A model generated the notes under the pieces. That model did no database searches and was not told where the DNA came from. It saw only the letters and a program-made list of their open reading frames with translations. A stretch of DNA of 36,655 bases from Desulfobacteraceae bacterium. Its GTDB lineage: Bacteria > Desulfobacterota > Desulfobacteria > Desulfobacterales > Desulfobacteraceae. This document shows, one piece after another, positions 1-8,659 of the stretch; positions within the stretch are counted from its first letter, which is position 1; each line of letters opens with the position of its first letter. The DNA lies in the NCBI GenBank assembly GCA_022712835.1, contig JAFLJU010000044.1, positions 1 to 36,655 of the forward strand, given 5' to 3'. A program made the position numbers and the translations under genes.

Positions 1-320
1 GAAGGCTTGAAGAACTGCTTTCCCATGCAGACGGTACCGTTACTGGGATGACCCAGCCCATTGAAAATTTTGCCGACCCCACGGATCGAGCCTCCCATGA
101 GGCAGAAAGAAGTTTTGAGCTTCGCATCCGGGATCGTGAGCATAAATTAATTAAAAAAATTAAAAAAACATTTGTTCGAATTGAAAACGGAACATTTGGA
201 CGGTGCGATACCTGTGAAGAAGATATTTCCATTGAGCGTCTCAAGGCAAGGCCGGTGACGACCCAATGTATTGATTGTAAAACCCGGGAAGAGGATATGG
301 AGAAAGCACTTGGAATTTAA
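1..320 (+). CDS. dksA: DksA/TraR-type C4 zinc-finger protein (5' partial)
   Basis: The reading frame is already open at base 3 and runs through an internal ATG at 48, so the gene begins before the window and only its C-terminal part of about 105 residues is visible. It holds the DksA C4 zinc finger, Cys-x2-Cys-x17-Cys-x2-Cys (CDTC...CIDC), after a basic helix that belongs to the coiled-coil tip region. Proteins of this family bind the RNA polymerase secondary channel and act with ppGpp in stringent control. The stop is 4 bases before the next start, so co-transcription with the PHP-RNase III gene is likely. The visible aspartates and glutamates do not settle whether this is true DksA or a shorter DksA-like paralogue, because the N-terminus is missing. 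Confidence 0.85.
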   Translation, partial: RLEELLSHADGTVTGMTQPIENFADPTDRASHEAERSFELRIRDREHKLIKKIKKTFVRIENGTFGRCDTCEEDISIERLKARPVTTQCIDCKTREEDMEKALGI

Positions 321-323
321 CCG

Positions 324-1901
324 GTGCCGAGTGTTGGCGTTTTGATTGATCTGCATATACACTCAACGGCTTCGGACGGCTCTTTTTCTCCCCGTGAGAT
401 ATTGGTCCTGGCACAGGATACAGGTGTCCGGGCCATTTCTTTAACCGACCATGATTCCATCGCCGGAGTCAAAGAAATCTTAAATTATCTTTCCCTATAC
501 CCCATCGAATTCATTTCCGGAGTAGAAATTTCCTGTGAACCCCCCGACCCCTTTAAAGGTATCGGCAGTGTTCATTTGTTGGGGTATGGATTCTCCGTTT
601 ATGATGTTGACCTGAACCAGGTTTTGAAAAAAGCGGTCCAATCAAGGGAAGAGCGAAACCCAAAGATTATTGAAAAATTACAGCATCTGGGGGTTGATAT
701 CAGTCTGGCCGAAGTTGCGGAAAGGTTTGGTGCGGATCAGACCGGGCGTCCCCATATCGCAGAGTTAATGAAAGAAAAGGGGGTTGTCAAAAGTTTTCGC
801 GAGGCCTTTGACACCTATCTTGGTAAAGACAAACCCGCCTATGTGGAAAAATTTAAGATCTCCTGTGAAGAGGCCATCCAAATTATTCTGGATGCGGGGG
901 GGCTGCCCGTGTTGGCCCATCCAGGTCTGCTGGAGTTTAATTACTCCCGGGGGCTTGAGGGGTTTGTGGATGTTTTGGTGGGATTTGGTCTCCAGGGGAT
1001 TGAAGTTTTTTACACAGACCACGACCCCCAAAAACAAGAATATTTGAATGCCCTTGCCCGGGACAGAAAACTTTTGGCAACCGGTGGATCTGATTTCCAT
1101 GGTAAGTTTAACCAAGGGGTTGCTCTGGGCCGTGGCAAGGATAATCTTAAAATTGATTATTCCGTTTTCAGAGCGCTGACCCAACAACTTGCCCGCCTTA
1201 ATGCCCAATCCCGCCTGGATATCCTGGAGAAAAATCTTGGATATATGTTTAATGACCGCTCCCTTTTGGTCAATGCCCTGTGGCATAGGTCCTACGTGAA
1301 TGAGAATCAGGAGAGTTGCCATTGTGACAATGAGCGCCTAGAATTTCTGGGGGATGCCGTCCTGGGCCTTTGTATCGGACATATTCTCATGGAAAAAAGT
1401 CCGTCCAAAAAAGAAGGAGAGCTGTCAAAGCTTCGGTCAAACCTTGTCAGCGAGCCAGGCCTTGCGGATATGGCCCGCAGTATTGATTTGGGGCGATTTA
1501 TACACCTGGGCAAGGGTGAGTCCCTTTCCGGTGGGAGGGATAAAAATTCAATTCTCTCCGATGCGTTTGAGGCAGTCATTGCTGCTGTATATTTGGATGC
1601 TGGGTTTGATAAAACCCATCCAGTGGTAGCCGCGATTTTTCAAGAAGCCATTCAGGCGGCCTTGTTTGATTTTCAACCGTTGGATTATAAAAGTTCCCTT
1701 CAGGAGTATGCCCAGGAGAGATTTGGGACAACCCCCCGGTATACCGTGGTAAAAGAGATCGGGCCTGACCATGATAAAACCTTTGAGATCTGCCTGGAAT
1801 TGGCTGATATCAAGGCCATGGGTGTGGGCAAGACCAAAAAAGCGGCTGAGCAGGATTCTGCCAGAAATGTTCTTAAGGTCGTGCAGGGTTCAAAGGGTTA
1901 G
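324..1901 (+). CDS. rnc: Fusion of PHP-domain phosphoesterase/exonuclease (RNase AM-like) with ribonuclease III
   Basis: One uninterrupted 525-codon frame encodes two complete enzymes. Residues ~8-285 are a PHP metallo-phosphoesterase with the metal-binding signatures LHIHSTASDG, LTDHDS, GVEIS, RPHIAELM, LAHPG and GSDFHG, resembling E. coli RNase AM/YciV, which trims 5' ends of rRNA. Residues ~297-445 are an RNase III catalytic domain with ERLEFLGDAVL (~337) and the DAFEAV acidic motif (~411). Residues ~454-522 are a dsRNA-binding domain ending in GKTKKAAEQDSAR. All catalytic residues of both halves look intact. The start is GTG at 324 with a weak upstream SD; an in-frame TTG at 342 would give a start just before the PHP core. 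RNase III makes the first cut in pre-rRNA and dsRNA, so the fused exonuclease may act on the product. The gene lies between dksA and a radical SAM gene. Confidence 0.93.
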   Translation: MPSVGVLIDLHIHSTASDGSFSPREILVLAQDTGVRAISLTDHDSIAGVKEILNYLSLYPIEFISGVEISCEPPDPFKGIGSVHLLGYGFSVYDVDLNQVLKKAVQSREERNPKIIEKLQHLGVDISLAEVAERFGADQTGRPHIAELMKEKGVVKSFREAFDTYLGKDKPAYVEKFKISCEEAIQIILDAGGLPVLAHPGLLEFNYSRGLEGFVDVLVGFGLQGIEVFYTDHDPQKQEYLNALARDRKLLATGGSDFHGKFNQGVALGRGKDNLKIDYSVFRALTQQLARLNAQSRLDILEKNLGYMFNDRSLLVNALWHRSYVNENQESCHCDNERLEFLGDAVLGLCIGHILMEKSPSKKEGELSKLRSNLVSEPGLADMARSIDLGRFIHLGKGESLSGGRDKNSILSDAFEAVIAAVYLDAGFDKTHPVVAAIFQEAIQAALFDFQPLDYKSSLQEYAQERFGTTPRYTVVKEIGPDHDKTFEICLELADIKAMGVGKTKKAAEQDSARNVLKVVQGSKG

Positions 1902-1910
1902 AGCTTCGGT

Positions 1911-2969
1911 ATGCAATCCCCACTGGTCATTCCCGTTTTTATCCCCCATTCAGGCTGCCCCCACCAGTGTGCCTTCTGTAATCAAGCGATCATTACCAGT
2001 CAGAAACACTGCCTGCCCGACTCAGAAGAAATTGATAAAATCATAGATCAATACCTGGGCTACAAGGCCAATCGCTCCCGGGTGGAACTGGCATTTTTCG
2101 GGGGGAATTTCCTGGGTCTTCCCGATTCTGCGATTATCCGGTTGTTGGAGCAAATCCGCCCTTACATCGAGAACCATATCATCCATGGGATCCGTTGTTC
2201 CACACGACCCGATACCATTACCGAGCAACGACTTGACCTGATTACAACCTATGGGATTTGCCTGGTTGAACTGGGCGTTCAATCCATGAACGATGCCGTA
2301 TTGAAACAAGCCAATCGCGGTCATACCCGTCAGGATACGTGCCGGGCTATTGAACTGTTGAAGGCACGAAATATTCAGGTGGGGGTCCAGTTGATGGTGG
2401 GGCTTCCCGGGGACAGCGAGGAGAGCCTTCTTTCCAGTACCAGGCAGGTGGCTGCTCTGGCACCGGATGTGGCCAGGATTTATCCCCTGATGGTGCTCGA
2501 GGGCAGTCCCTTGGCCAAATGGTATCAAGAGGGTCGCTATTCTCCTCTGGGGCTGGATCAGAGTGTGGATCTGGTAAAAGAGATGTTCAAAATCCTAACT
2601 CGTGCAAATGTGACCGTCATCCGCATGGGTCTCCAGGCCAGTGAAATGATGGAGGACAGATCCCTGGTATTGGCAGGGCCATGGCATCCGGCCTTTGGTC
2701 ATCTGGTCTTCTCCGCCCTTGTATATGACCAGGTAAGGGACCAGGTATGCCAAATCCTTGAACCATTTGACGAGATCTGCCGAACGAATTTGGAAACCCA
2801 TATTCTTTTGGGGATTCATCCCCGGTTTGAATCTCGCCTTCGGGGGGACAAAAACTATAATCTTATAAAATTGAAAAATGCCTATCCCGGGATTTTATTC
2901 TCCGTCCAGACCGATGAAAGCCTCCTGGAAGGCCAGGTGGATGTCAGAAAGGATCTTGCCCGGGCCTGA
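1911..2969 (+). CDS. Elp3-like radical SAM protein
   Basis: This 352-aa protein has the radical SAM cluster motif CPHQCAFC near residues 17-24, followed by FFGGNF and the GVQS segment typical of the Elp3/HemN-like branch (SAM-binding and barrel strands), then a C-terminal region with LMVGLPGDSEES. It should bind a [4Fe-4S] cluster and cleave S-adenosylmethionine. The physiological substrate is unknown; Elp3 relatives modify tRNA wobble uridine, but the acetyltransferase domain of true Elp3 is absent here. It begins 9 bases after the RNase III stop and ends just before an intrinsic terminator, so it is the last gene of the dksA-rnc unit. A radical SAM gene of this kind beside rnc is, from memory, also seen in Clostridia, which hints at an RNA-related job. 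Confidence 0.85.
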   Translation: MQSPLVIPVFIPHSGCPHQCAFCNQAIITSQKHCLPDSEEIDKIIDQYLGYKANRSRVELAFFGGNFLGLPDSAIIRLLEQIRPYIENHIIHGIRCSTRPDTITEQRLDLITTYGICLVELGVQSMNDAVLKQANRGHTRQDTCRAIELLKARNIQVGVQLMVGLPGDSEESLLSSTRQVAALAPDVARIYPLMVLEGSPLAKWYQEGRYSPLGLDQSVDLVKEMFKILTRANVTVIRMGLQASEMMEDRSLVLAGPWHPAFGHLVFSALVYDQVRDQVCQILEPFDEICRTNLETHILLGIHPRFESRLRGDKNYNLIKLKNAYPGILFSVQTDESLLEGQVDVRKDLARA

Positions 2970-2992
2970 TGTGCTGCTGGACTGATGGGGCT

Positions 2993-3015
2993 GATACCCC
3001 TTGGGGGTATCTTTT
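2993..3015 (+). terminator. Intrinsic terminator after the rnc-radical SAM unit
   Basis: Perfect 8-bp stem GATACCCC / GGGGTATC with a 3-base loop, followed directly by TTTT. It lies 24 bases after the radical SAM stop and overlaps the stop codon of the convergent PBP1A gene. On the minus strand there is no T-tract, so it serves the plus-strand genes. Confidence 0.75.
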
Positions 3016-5416
3016 AGATCCCTTCCTTGAAGAGTCCCTCGAACCCAGCAGCATTGGGTTTTGTGGTATACTCCCTGGGGATGGTTCCCTCCTTGAAGCA
3101 TTCAAAAATAGTTTTTTCAGACTCTTCGATGGGCAGTAATCCGGTTTTGGCATCAATTTTGGCGAATACAATTCCTTCGGGTACATTAAAGGTGAGGGTT
3201 GGCTTGCCTTTCAATGCGTTTTGCATATAGTCAAGCCAGATGGGGCTGGCTGCCCTGGAACCGGTCTCTCCTTTTCCCAGGGGTGCCTTCTGGTCAAGAC
3301 CCACCCAAACGCCGGTGGTGTATCGGGGGGTATACCCCATAAACCAAGCATCCATCAAATTGTTGGTGGTTCCGGTTTTCCCTGCCACCGGCCGTTTCAA
3401 AGCCCTCACCCGCCTACCCGTTCCTGATTTTACGACACTTTCCATGATGTTGGTCATGATATAGGCGGTGCTCATATCTATTACTTTTTTTCGGACAAGC
3501 TTGGATGATTCCAGCAGGTTTCCATCCCGGTCATAGATTTTGGTGATAAAAACTGGTTCAATTAAATATCCCAGATTTGAAAAAACAGAATACGCATTGA
3601 CCAGTTCCAGGAGGGACACGCCCGAGGACCCCAGGGCAATGGACAAATCGTGGCTGATATCAGAGCTGATACCCATTTTTCGGGAATAATCAATAATATA
3701 GTCAATGCCGATATCCTGGAGGATTTTGATGGTGACCACATTCCGTGAATGGACAAGGGCTTCCCTGAAAAGGGTGTCCCCATAAAATTTTTCTTTGTAG
3801 TTCCTGGGCTTCCACACAAAATCCCTTTTCTTATCTTCAAAAACAACGGGAGAATCCACAATCACGCTGGCTGCGGTGTATCCCTTGTCCAGGGCTGCGG
3901 CATAGATGATGGGTTTGAAAGCAGATCCTGGTTGCCTCCGGGACTGGTATGCCCGGTTGAACTGGCTATTACTGTAATCCCTTCCCCCGATCATGGCTTT
4001 TACCTGTCCTGTTTCCGCTTCAATGCTTAACAGAGCAGATTGGGCAATGGGCTCTTGATACAGACTAAATTCATAGGCATTGTCTTCCAATGACTTATTG
4101 AGCACCTTAACCAGGATGACATCCCCTGATTTAAATACCTGGGACGGTTTTTTGACCTTAGCTTCGTAATAGGCAACCTCCTGGTCCGGTGTTCTCGCCC
4201 AGGTCATGGTGTTTAATCGGATGAGTCCGTGGAAATCCCCGACGCGTATGTGGGTTATCTTGTTTTCATCATCCACGGAAAGGACCACGCCCTGGTAGAT
4301 ATTTTCTTTTTCAAGAAGATTACTATTGATCTGTTCTGCAATTGCCCTGGAAAAACTTTCCATCTGAAGGGCTGCAATATTTTTAATGGGGCCTCTGTAA
4401 CCGGTACGCTGGTCAAGTGCTATTAATCCGTTCCCAACGGCATCTCTGGCGATTTTTTGTAATTCAATATTGACGGCTGTGTGAATTTGGAGTCCCTGGT
4501 TGTAAAGGGAATCTTCTCCATATTTTTTCTCCACATACCGCCGGACATGTTCGGTATAGCAGGGGACCCGTTCGATAAACCAGTTCTTCCGGGGTTTGAT
4601 GTCCAGTTTTCGGTCAATGGCTTCGGTTACGAGAAGGTTGGAGATCATTCCCTCTTCTTTCATCCGATTCAAGGTGTATATCTGCCGCTGTTTGGCCCGG
4701 TCTGGAAATCGAAAGGGGGAATATCGGCTCGGGGCCTGGGGAAGCCCTGCTAACATGGCGCATTCTGCAAGGCTCAGGTCTTTGGTGTGCTTACCAAAAT
4801 AGTTCTCCGAGGCCGCTTCCACCCCATAGGCACCATGTCCCAGATAAATCTGATTTAAATACAGGTAGAGGATTTCGTCCTTGGAAAACTTTTTTTCAAT
4901 CCGGTAGGCCAGCATCGCCTCTTTTATTTTTCGTTTAAAGGTTCTTTCCGGGGTTAGCAAAAATGATTTGGTCACCTGCTGGGTGATGGTGCTACCCCCC
5001 TGGACAACCGTGCCGGCTTGGAAGTTTTTGATGGAAGCCCTGATAATGGACTGGATATCAATTCCCGGATGGGTTCTGAATCTGGAGTCTTCGGCTGCCA
5101 CAAAGGCATCTATAAGATTTTTTGGCATCTGGGAAAGGGGGATGACGATCCGTCTCTCTTTGTAAAACTCTCCGATTTTGCGCCCGTCATCTGAAAACAC
5201 TGAGGTAACCGTTGCCGGGCGGTAATCGTTCAAGGTGTTTATCTTAGGCAGGTCCTGGCTTAGGTAAACAAAGAGTCCGATGACCCCGGCGCCCCCAAGA
5301 ATACCCAGTATGGTAAATCCGATAAGGCTCCATTTAAAAAACGTGAGTACCAGGCTTTTTTTTCCCTTTTTTTCTCTTTTTTTCAGAACTTCGGATTTGC
5401 TTTTTATATTTGCCAT
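3014..5416 (-). CDS. mrcA: Penicillin-binding protein 1A (bifunctional transglycosylase/transpeptidase)
   Basis: An 800-aa class A PBP that polymerises lipid II glycan strands and cross-links them in the periplasm. A basic cytoplasmic N-terminus is followed by a membrane anchor (~28-51). The GT51 glycosyltransferase domain shows EDSRFRTH (~107) and GGSTITQQ, then an OB-like insert. The transpeptidase carries the nucleophile motif GSAFKP (~497), HSRN as the SxN-type motif, and AGKTGTT (~679). The start at 5416 is preceded by a good SD (AAGGTG, 5 bases upstream). It is a single-gene unit, convergent with the rnc operon and divergent from hisI. The large insert between the two domains fits Gram-negative PBP1A rather than PBP1B. 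No defect is visible. Confidence 0.95.
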   Translation of the reverse strand: MANIKSKSEVLKKREKKGKKSLVLTFFKWSLIGFTILGILGGAGVIGLFVYLSQDLPKINTLNDYRPATVTSVFSDDGRKIGEFYKERRIVIPLSQMPKNLIDAFVAAEDSRFRTHPGIDIQSIIRASIKNFQAGTVVQGGSTITQQVTKSFLLTPERTFKRKIKEAMLAYRIEKKFSKDEILYLYLNQIYLGHGAYGVEAASENYFGKHTKDLSLAECAMLAGLPQAPSRYSPFRFPDRAKQRQIYTLNRMKEEGMISNLLVTEAIDRKLDIKPRKNWFIERVPCYTEHVRRYVEKKYGEDSLYNQGLQIHTAVNIELQKIARDAVGNGLIALDQRTGYRGPIKNIAALQMESFSRAIAEQINSNLLEKENIYQGVVLSVDDENKITHIRVGDFHGLIRLNTMTWARTPDQEVAYYEAKVKKPSQVFKSGDVILVKVLNKSLEDNAYEFSLYQEPIAQSALLSIEAETGQVKAMIGGRDYSNSQFNRAYQSRRQPGSAFKPIIYAAALDKGYTAASVIVDSPVVFEDKKRDFVWKPRNYKEKFYGDTLFREALVHSRNVVTIKILQDIGIDYIIDYSRKMGISSDISHDLSIALGSSGVSLLELVNAYSVFSNLGYLIEPVFITKIYDRDGNLLESSKLVRKKVIDMSTAYIMTNIMESVVKSGTGRRVRALKRPVAGKTGTTNNLMDAWFMGYTPRYTTGVWVGLDQKAPLGKGETGSRAASPIWLDYMQNALKGKPTLTFNVPEGIVFAKIDAKTGLLPIEESEKTIFECFKEGTIPREYTTKPNAAGFEGLFKEGI

Positions 5417-5590
5417 AACACCTTGGGTTTTTTATTAGAATTGACTATTTTCAATAGCTTATTAACAGATAACGGTTCGGATGGCAATATAAATGCCCGC
5501 TTGATCAAATATATAAAAATTGACTTTTTTATGGGAAAAGGTTAGTTGAAAAGGTTTAATGCTATGAATATAAAGGAATAATAGTTCGTT

Positions 5591-5977
5591 ATGGTGATAC
5601 CTGATTTTGAGCTTGATTTTAAAAAGTGCGAGGGGTTGATCCCCACCATTGCCCAAGACTGCGACACAGGAGAAGTTTTGATGCTTGCCTATATGAGTCA
5701 GGCATCCTTTGATGAAACGCTTGCTTCCGGTAAGGCAACCTATTTTTCTCGTTCCAGACAAACTCTTTGGAAAAAAGGGGAAACATCCGGGCATGTCCAG
5801 CATGTGAGAGAAATCCGGGTGGACTGTGACCATGATACCATCCTTTTAAAGGTGGAACAGGTGGGCGGTGCCGCCTGCCATAAAGGCTATAAAAGTTGTT
5901 TTTTCAAGCGTGTTGAAAATAATGAATTGAAAATTGTGGGCAAAAGGGTTTTTGACCCTGATGTGGTATATAAATAG
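5591..5977 (+). CDS. hisI: Phosphoribosyl-AMP cyclohydrolase
   Basis: A 128-aa stand-alone HisI that opens the adenine ring of phosphoribosyl-AMP, the third step of histidine synthesis, in the cytoplasm. The metal and substrate motifs are clear: [16 protein letters not shown] in the middle, the Asp triad in VDCDHD for Mg, and [13 protein letters not shown] for zinc. The HisE pyrophosphatase domain is not fused. It is followed 16 bases later by hisG, so two histidine steps are coupled here, while the remaining his genes lie outside the window. The start is ATG 5591; the nearest SD-like AAGGA is 13 bases upstream, a loose spacing. Confidence 0.95.
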   Translation: MVIPDFELDFKKCEGLIPTIAQDCDTGEVLMLAYMSQASFDETLASGKATYFSRSRQTLWKKGETSGHVQHVREIRVDCDHDTILLKVEQVGGAACHKGYKSCFFKRVENNELKIVGKRVFDPDVVYK

Positions 5978-5993
5978 ACAAGGTATATAAATA

Positions 5994-6869
5994 ATGGAAA
6001 AAATAATCAAATTAGGAATCCCCAAAGGCAGTCTCCAGAATGCGACGATTGATCTGTTCAGGCGGTCTGGTTGGAAAATTGGTGTGGAAGGCAGAAGTTA
6101 TTTTCCCGATATTAACGATGACGCCATTGAATGTGCCCTGTGCCGTGCCCAGGAAATGTCCATCAATGTTGAAACCGGTGTTATTGATGCGGGCCTGACC
6201 GGTCTTGACTGGGTGGCGGAGCATGAATCTGATGTTCATGTTGTCGCAGATCTTATTTATTCCAAGGTTAGCGCTCGGTCTGCCCGGTGGATTATTGCCG
6301 TGGCAAATGATTCTCCCATCAAAACCCTTGAGGACCTGGCCGGCAAAACCATTTCAACGGAATTGGTTCAGTTTACCAAGCGTTTTTTTGCGGAGCGGAA
6401 GATTGATGTAAATGTAAAATTTTCCTGGGGGGCCACCGAAGCTAAAATCGTATCGGGTCTTGCCGATGCCATTGTTGAAATCACGGAAACCGAGAGCACC
6501 ATCCGGGCCCATAATCTGCGGGTAATCCACGTTGTTATGGAAACCAATACCCAGCTCATTGCCAATAAAAAAGCCTGGGAAGATCCCAAAAAACGCGAAA
6601 AGATCGAGCAGATCGCCCTGTTGCTCCAGGCCGCTCTGGTGGCTGACAAGTTGGTGGGAATTAAAATGAATGTGCCGGAAAATAAAATCGCCAAAATCGT
6701 TTCCCTGTTGCCCAGCCTCAAGGGTCCCACCGTTTCACCCTTGTACCAATCGGACTGGTTCGCAGTGGAATCTATCGTCGAGACGGATCTTGTCAGGGAT
6801 CTGATTCCCCAGCTGCTTAAGGAAGGCGCTGAAGGCATTATTGAATATCCTTTGAACAAGGTGTTGTAA
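5994..6869 (+). CDS. hisG: ATP phosphoribosyltransferase, long form
   Basis: A 291-aa HisG catalysing the committed step of histidine synthesis (ATP + PRPP). The length and the C-terminal ~75-residue ACT-like regulatory domain (GIKMNVPENK...LVRDLIP) mark the long, hexameric form that is directly inhibited by histidine and needs no HisZ. The N-terminus KLGIPKGSLQ is typical. One oddity lies in the PRPP-binding loop (~163-170, ITETESTI). It has Glu167 where the general HisG signature has Gly ([ST]-G-x-T); the codon is plainly GAG at 6492-6494. This may be a subfamily trait rather than a defect, as the rest of the protein is well conserved. It sits between hisI and an aminotransferase that starts 2 bases after its stop. 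Confidence 0.93.
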   Translation: MEKIIKLGIPKGSLQNATIDLFRRSGWKIGVEGRSYFPDINDDAIECALCRAQEMSINVETGVIDAGLTGLDWVAEHESDVHVVADLIYSKVSARSARWIIAVANDSPIKTLEDLAGKTISTELVQFTKRFFAERKIDVNVKFSWGATEAKIVSGLADAIVEITETESTIRAHNLRVIHVVMETNTQLIANKKAWEDPKKREKIEQIALLLQAALVADKLVGIKMNVPENKIAKIVSLLPSLKGPTVSPLYQSDWFAVESIVETDLVRDLIPQLLKEGAEGIIEYPLNKVL

Positions 6870-6870
6870 A

Positions 6871-8031
6871 ATGTCGGTTGCAAAGAGATGTTCAACTATT
6901 ACCCCCTTTATTGTGATGGATATCCTGGAAAAAATCCACAAGATGGAAGCCCAGGGGATTGATGTGGTGCACATGGAAATTGGGGAACCTGATTTTAATG
7001 TGCCCGAGTGTGTCAATCGGGCCAGTATTGAGGCCATTTCCCAAAATGAAACCTGCTATACCCACAGTTTGGGGGATATTCGTCTTCGGGAGGCCATAAG
7101 CTTATATCACAAAGACACCTATGGTACGATGGTTGATCCCGGGCAGATTTTGGTGACTTCGGGAACCTCTCCTGCCATGCTTCTGCTCTTTTCCGCATTG
7201 GTGGACCCCGGGGATGAAATCATTATCTCTGATCCCCACTATGCCTGTTATGCCAACTTTATCAACTATGTTCAGGGGGTTGCCGTTCCGGTAAAGGTGG
7301 TTGAGGAGGAGGGGTTTGTTTATACCCCCGAAGCCATTGAGGCTGCTATCACCCCCAGGACCAAGGCCATATTCATAAATTCCCCTTCCAACCCCACAGG
7401 AAACGTGATCCCTAAAGAGAGGATGAAGGAAATTGTGGCGGTGGCAAGCGCCCATGGGCTCTATGTGATTTCAGATGAGATCTACCATGGGTTGGTATAT
7501 GAGGGCCAGGAGCATTCCATACTGGAGTTTACGAACAAGGCGTTTGTGTTGAACGGATTTTCCAAACTTTTTGCCATGACCGGGCTGCGCCTGGGGTATC
7601 TGATTGCCCCGCCGCATTTTGTAAGGCCATTGCAGGTGCTCCAGCAGAATTTTTTTATCTGCGCCAATTCCGTGACCCAGCTGGCGGGGGTTGCTGCCCT
7701 GACAGATGCAAAGAAAGAAACAGATGAGATGCGGCAAGTCTATAATACCCGTCGGAAATATGTGATTGGTCGGCTTAAGGCCATGGGGTTTGGAATAAAA
7801 GTGGAACCCACCGGCGCTTTTTACGTTTTTGTCAATGCCAAGCATATTTCCAATGATTCCTATTCCCTTGCCTTTGATATCCTGGACAAAGTCCACATCG
7901 GTGTGACGCCGGGGATTGATTTCGGTGCCAATGGGGAAGGGTATTTGCGGTTTTCCTATGCAAATTCCATGGAGAACCTGACCATCGGCATGGACCGGAT
8001 GGAAACCTATTTAAAAGAATATTGTGGTTAA
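6871..8031 (+). CDS. Class I/II PLP-dependent aminotransferase
   Basis: A 386-aa fold-type I aminotransferase of the aspartate/aromatic group. Visible marks are MEIGEPDF near the start, the TSGTSPAM cofactor-phosphate segment, NSPSNPTGN, SDEIYHGLVY and the PLP-lysine motif NGFSKLFAMTGLRLGY. The start overlaps the hisG operon closely (2 bases after the hisG stop) and has its own SD, AAGGTG, inside the hisG end. Its position suggests a role in histidine or aromatic/aspartate amino-acid transamination. It is not the usual HisC sequence type, so a HisC-like activity is only inferred from context. Confidence 0.88.
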   Translation: MSVAKRCSTITPFIVMDILEKIHKMEAQGIDVVHMEIGEPDFNVPECVNRASIEAISQNETCYTHSLGDIRLREAISLYHKDTYGTMVDPGQILVTSGTSPAMLLLFSALVDPGDEIIISDPHYACYANFINYVQGVAVPVKVVEEEGFVYTPEAIEAAITPRTKAIFINSPSNPTGNVIPKERMKEIVAVASAHGLYVISDEIYHGLVYEGQEHSILEFTNKAFVLNGFSKLFAMTGLRLGYLIAPPHFVRPLQVLQQNFFICANSVTQLAGVAALTDAKKETDEMRQVYNTRRKYVIGRLKAMGFGIKVEPTGAFYVFVNAKHISNDSYSLAFDILDKVHIGVTPGIDFGANGEGYLRFSYANSMENLTIGMDRMETYLKEYCG

Positions 8032-8055
8032 TGAACCACACGGTTAAAGAAACCT

Positions 8056-8649
8056 ATGAAAATAAAAGAAGTTGAATTTGTAAAAAGTGCGGTCAAGCCG
8101 GATCAGTATCCAGAATACGATTTTCCGGAAATTGGCTTTGCCGGTCGTTCCAATGTGGGGAAATCCTCTCTGATCAATACATTGATCCAGCGTAAAAACA
8201 TGGTGAAAACCAGTTCCAAGCCAGGGTGTACCCAATTGATCAATTTTTTTCTGGTCAATGGGGAGGTTTCCTTTGTGGATCTGCCCGGGTACGGGTATGC
8301 CAAGGTGTCCAAAACAATCAGGGCCCAGTGGCAACCCATGGTGGAGTTATATCTAACCAAGCGGGAAAGCCTTATGGGGTTGATCCTGCTCATTGATATC
8401 CGCCGGGATCCGGGAAAAGAGGAGTTTGATCTGGTTGCAAGGCTCCAATCCCATGGAACCCCATATTTGATCATATTGACCAAAGCGGACAAATTGTCCA
8501 AAACAAAGCAGGCAAAAAGGCGTGCTGCCATCTGTTCCCAGTTGAAACGGGAAGAGCAGGGAGTCATCCTTTTCTCAACCAAAACCCGTCAGGGCAGGGA
8601 AGCGGTTTTAGATGAAATCAATCATCTCATCGACTGGCATAATGAATAA
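8056..8649 (+). CDS. engB: Ribosome biogenesis GTPase EngB (YihA/YsxC)
   Basis: A 197-aa TRAFAC GTPase of the EngB family needed for large ribosomal subunit assembly. G1 is GRSNVGKSSL, the switch I threonine lies in SKPGCTQ, G3 is DLPGYGYAK, G4 is TKADK, and G5 is the FSTKTRQG region. The length is normal for the family. It is followed at once by era, another ribosome-assembly GTPase, giving a tight functional pair inside the his-aminotransferase transcription unit. Confidence 0.95.
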   Translation: MKIKEVEFVKSAVKPDQYPEYDFPEIGFAGRSNVGKSSLINTLIQRKNMVKTSSKPGCTQLINFFLVNGEVSFVDLPGYGYAKVSKTIRAQWQPMVELYLTKRESLMGLILLIDIRRDPGKEEFDLVARLQSHGTPYLIILTKADKLSKTKQAKRRAAICSQLKREEQGVILFSTKTRQGREAVLDEINHLIDWHNE

Positions 8650-8659
8650 AGGCAATGTT

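Noticed and set aside
3240..3464. Plus-strand ORFs inside the PBP1A gene and similar frames in other genes
   Set aside because: They are antisense or out-of-frame shadows with no domain sense and no SD.
5546..5574. TTGAAA-17-TATAAA promoter before hisI
   Set aside because: The start would fall after the only SD-like sequence, leaving the message without a binding site; the match may be chance in AT-rich DNA.
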